From an uncultured Campylobacter sp. (lineage in GTDB: Bacteria; Campylobacterota; Campylobacteria; Campylobacterales; Campylobacteraceae), in contig NZ_CALKTC010000067.1 in the NCBI RefSeq assembly GCF_937996225.1, forward strand, positions 1 through 33,519: DNA of 33,519 nt. Reading direction: 5' to 3'. Every line of letters starts with the position of its first letter. Positions within the stretch are counted from its first letter, which is position 1. A program made the translations under genes and the position numbers. Below, piece by piece: positions 31,558 to 33,519 of this stretch. Below the pieces are notes generated by a model. It ran no database searches and had not been told where the DNA came from. It worked only from the letters and a program-made list of their open reading frames with translations.

Positions 31558-33274
31558 CAAGCTTTTCGCTCCGAGCCTCAAAGAGGCCCCTAGAGACGCG
31601 GTACTACCTAGCCACGCGCTTTTGATCCGCGCGGGATTTATCGAGCAGCTGGGCAGCGGGCTTTATAATTTTTTGCCGCTAGGAAGGATAGTGCTGGAGC
31701 GGATCTGCGCCGTCATCAGGCAGGAGATGGATGCCGCGGGCGCGCAGGAGGTCTCTTTTAGCGTCGTGACGTCTGCGGATGCGTGGAAAAAAAGCGGTCG
31801 CTACGCCAAATACGGCAAGGAGCTGCTGCGCTTCAAAGATCGCAAGGATAACGACTTCGTGCTAAGCCCAACCAACGAGGAGGCGGCGGTTTTGATGGTA
31901 GCGGATAAGATCACGAGCTACAAGCAGCTGCCGCTAAATATCTATCAGATCAATACGAAATTCCGCGACGAGGCACGCCCTCGCTTCGGGCTTCTGCGCG
32001 GACGCGAGTTTACGATGAAGGACGCTTATAGCTTCCACGCAGACGCTGCGGATATGAAGCGCGAGTTTGAGGTGATGAGGCAGGCGTACTCGCGGATTTT
32101 TACGCGACTTGGGTTAAATTTTCGCGCGGTCGATGCGGACAGCGGCGCGATCGGCGGCAGCGGCAGTAAGGAGTTTATGGTGCTAGCGGATAACGGCGAG
32201 GACGATATCGTCGTGTGCAAGCGCTGCGAGTATGCCGCAAATATCGAGGCTGCGCGCCGTGCGCCCAAAACCACGAACGCCGCCGCGCCCGAGACCGACG
32301 GTATGATGAAATTTAAAACCCCCGCGATGAAAACGATCGACGCGGTGGCGGATTTTTTCAAAGTGGATAAATTCTACACCATCAAAGCGGTGATCAAAAA
32401 AGCGCTATACGAGGATCGCAGCGAGATCGTAGCGTTTTTTATCCGCGGCTGCGACGAGCTGCAAGAGACCAAGGCGCAAAACGCCTGCGGCGCGCTGGAG
32501 CTAGTCGATGCTAGCGAAGAGGAGATCGCGCAAGCGGGCTTTACGGCGGGCTTTTGCGGACCTTTCGGGCTCGGCGAGGGGGCGAAATTTTACATCGACG
32601 CCGAGCTAAAAGGAGCGCGCGAGATGATCGCGGGCGCAAACGAGCCCGATTACCACTACGTGGGCACTAGCGTGATAAATTTTAACGAATCGCGCTTTGC
32701 AGATCTCGCCGCCGTGGGCGCAGGCGACGCGTGTCCGTGCTGCGGCGGCGAGCTTGGCATCACAAAAGGCATCGAAGTAGGCCATATCTTTCAGCTCGGC
32801 ACGCGCTATTCAGAGCCGATGGGGGCGCGATTTTTGGACGCAAACGGCAAGGCTCGTGCGTTTTTCATGGGCTGCTACGGCATCGGCGCAAGCCGCCTTA
32901 TCGCCGTGGCGATCGAAAGCAGCCACGATGAGCGAGGCTGCGTGTGGCCGCGCGAGCTGGCGCCTTTCGAGCTTGAGATCATCATCTCAAACCACAAATA
33001 CGTAGCTGCGGTAGAATTTGCCGAGAAACTGTACGAGCAGTGCCGCGCACTGGGCGTTCGCGTACTGCTCGACGATCGCGCGGAGCGCTTCGGCGTAAAG
33101 ATGAACGACTTCGAGCTAATGGGCTTTCCGTATGCAGTGCTCGTGGGAAAAGCCCTAGCTGAGGGAGGCGTCGAGTTTATCACCCGCGCAGGCCTAAAGC
33201 GGCAGAGCGTAAGCGCGGATGAAATTTTAAAATTTATCGAGAAAGTAGCGAGCGGCTGCGGGCAGGTTTCATGA
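31547..33274 (+). CDS. proS: Prolyl-tRNA synthetase (bacterial type)
   Basis: 575 residues. MKFSKLFAPSLKEAPRDAVLPSHALLIRAG is the class II N-terminus; SPTNEEAAVLMVADKITSYKQLP and FRDEARPRFGLLRGREFTMKDAYSFH are motif 2 surroundings. The INS editing domain (about 225-390, with GAREMIAGANEPDYHYVGT) hydrolyses Ala-tRNA(Pro). VGHIFQLGTRYSEPMGARF, GCYGIGASRLIAVAIE (motif 3) and the anticodon-binding C-terminal domain follow. The start lies within the hemA end, preceded by AAAGGA. There is no low-complexity insert. A Cys pair CPCCGG is in the segment before motif 3. Confidence 0.97.
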   Translation: MKFSKLFAPSLKEAPRDAVLPSHALLIRAGFIEQLGSGLYNFLPLGRIVLERICAVIRQEMDAAGAQEVSFSVVTSADAWKKSGRYAKYGKELLRFKDRKDNDFVLSPTNEEAAVLMVADKITSYKQLPLNIYQINTKFRDEARPRFGLLRGREFTMKDAYSFHADAADMKREFEVMRQAYSRIFTRLGLNFRAVDADSGAIGGSGSKEFMVLADNGEDDIVVCKRCEYAANIEAARRAPKTTNAAAPETDGMMKFKTPAMKTIDAVADFFKVDKFYTIKAVIKKALYEDRSEIVAFFIRGCDELQETKAQNACGALELVDASEEEIAQAGFTAGFCGPFGLGEGAKFYIDAELKGAREMIAGANEPDYHYVGTSVINFNESRFADLAAVGAGDACPCCGGELGITKGIEVGHIFQLGTRYSEPMGARFLDANGKARAFFMGCYGIGASRLIAVAIESSHDERGCVWPRELAPFELEIIISNHKYVAAVEFAEKLYEQCRALGVRVLLDDRAERFGVKMNDFELMGFPYAVLVGKALAEGGVEFITRAGLKRQSVSADEILKFIEKVASGCGQVS

Positions 33275-33308
33275 AATTTCACTAAATTTCAGATCCGCCC
33301 GCGCCGCT

Positions 33309-33322
33309 TATAAAATTTTATA
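33309..33322. repeat. Short palindrome before rplI
   Basis: TATAAAATTTTATA is a perfect 14-bp palindrome 31 bases upstream of the rplI ATG and contains AAATTT. TATAAA could serve as a -10 box. Confidence 0.4.
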
Positions 33323-33352
33323 AATTTAAAGCTAAATTTAAAAGGATAATGG

Positions 33353-33519
33353 ATGAAAGTATTACTAATAAAAGACGTTAAGGGGCTCGGAAAGGCGGGC
33401 GAGGTAAAGGAGGTCAAGGACGGCTACGGCAACAACTTCCTAATCGGCAAAGGCTTTGCTAAAGCTGCGACTCCCGATGTTTTGCGCCAGTACGAAGCCG
33501 AGCAAAAACGTAAGGCCGA
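33353..33519 (+). CDS. rplI: 50S ribosomal protein L9 (3' partial)
   Basis: The first 55 residues are visible: MKVLLIKDVKGLGKAGEV, then KDGYGNNFLIGKGFA, which is the conserved N-terminal RNA-binding domain with its Gly-rich turn. AAAGGA lies 6 bases before the ATG; an ATG four bases earlier is in another frame. L9 binds 23S rRNA and helps maintain reading frame. The gene continues past the end of the window. Confidence 0.95.
   Translation, partial: MKVLLIKDVKGLGKAGEVKEVKDGYGNNFLIGKGFAKAATPDVLRQYEAEQKRKA

Overview
The window looks like a chromosomal segment of a Campylobacter (Campylobacterota). Gene content and order match that genus: rpiB / small TM-coiled-coil protein / apt / dedA / pepA / ychF; lolC-type permease / secA / lolA; and DUF2018 / polyprenyl synthase / hemA / proS. 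The base composition is clearly less AT-rich than C. jejuni, which suggests one of the GC-richer oral species (C. gracilis or a relative). That species guess is from memory of the genus, not from a search.

Layout. 1-2785: 3' part of a TonB-dependent receptor of the haemoglobin/transferrin type, ending at a strong hairpin. 2786-4392: AT-rich accessory stretch with one small membrane-protein gene and several coding remnants. 4393-11395, minus strand: one long probable operon, folD-lepB-rpiB-(80 aa membrane protein)-apt-dedA-pepA-ychF, with successive stop/start overlaps. 11396-12202: mostly non-coding, with one 44-residue lipoprotein gene. 12203-16740, minus: LolC/E-type permease and SecA. 16861-19384, plus: LolA, LMW tyrosine phosphatase, FxsA-like protein and HemC. 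19480-20243: an envelope protein apparently split by a frameshift. 20508-23197, minus: HEAT-like protein, MmcQ/YjbR protein and RarA. 23896-26504, minus: MetY, Rrf2 regulator and CysK, a sulfur-assimilation operon. 26699-27970, plus: helical protein and HAD phosphatase. 28764-33274, plus: DUF2018 protein, polyprenyl diphosphate synthase, HemA and ProS. 33353 to the end: start of rplI (L9).

The most unusual feature runs through the whole window. At least six proteins (RpiB, LMW-PTP, the HEAT-like protein, the HAD phosphatase, the polyprenyl synthase and HemA) carry in-frame, low-complexity, Asn/Ser/Lys/Phe-rich insertions or extensions in loops or at termini, with catalytic residues intact. 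At the DNA level these inserts are packed with the palindromic hexamer family RAATTY (AAATTT, GAATTC, AAATTC, GAATTT), about one per 25-40 bp. In rpiB I counted about 26 sites in the 0.9 kb of inserted sequence against about 2 in the 0.45 kb of conserved core. Long intergenic stretches (for example 27971-28763, about 27 sites in 793 bp) have the same texture. RAATTY is the sequence methylated by the orphan methyltransferase CtsM of C. jejuni, and that methylation marks DNA for uptake in natural transformation. A working hypothesis is that these are clusters of a methylation-dependent uptake motif that have spread into intergenic DNA and into permissive loops of housekeeping genes.

Functionally the window combines envelope biogenesis (SecA, LepB, LolA, LolC/E-type permease), haem synthesis (HemA, HemC) beside a haem/iron-type receptor, sulfur assimilation with its own regulator, one-carbon, purine and pentose metabolism, and translation (ProS, L9, YchF).
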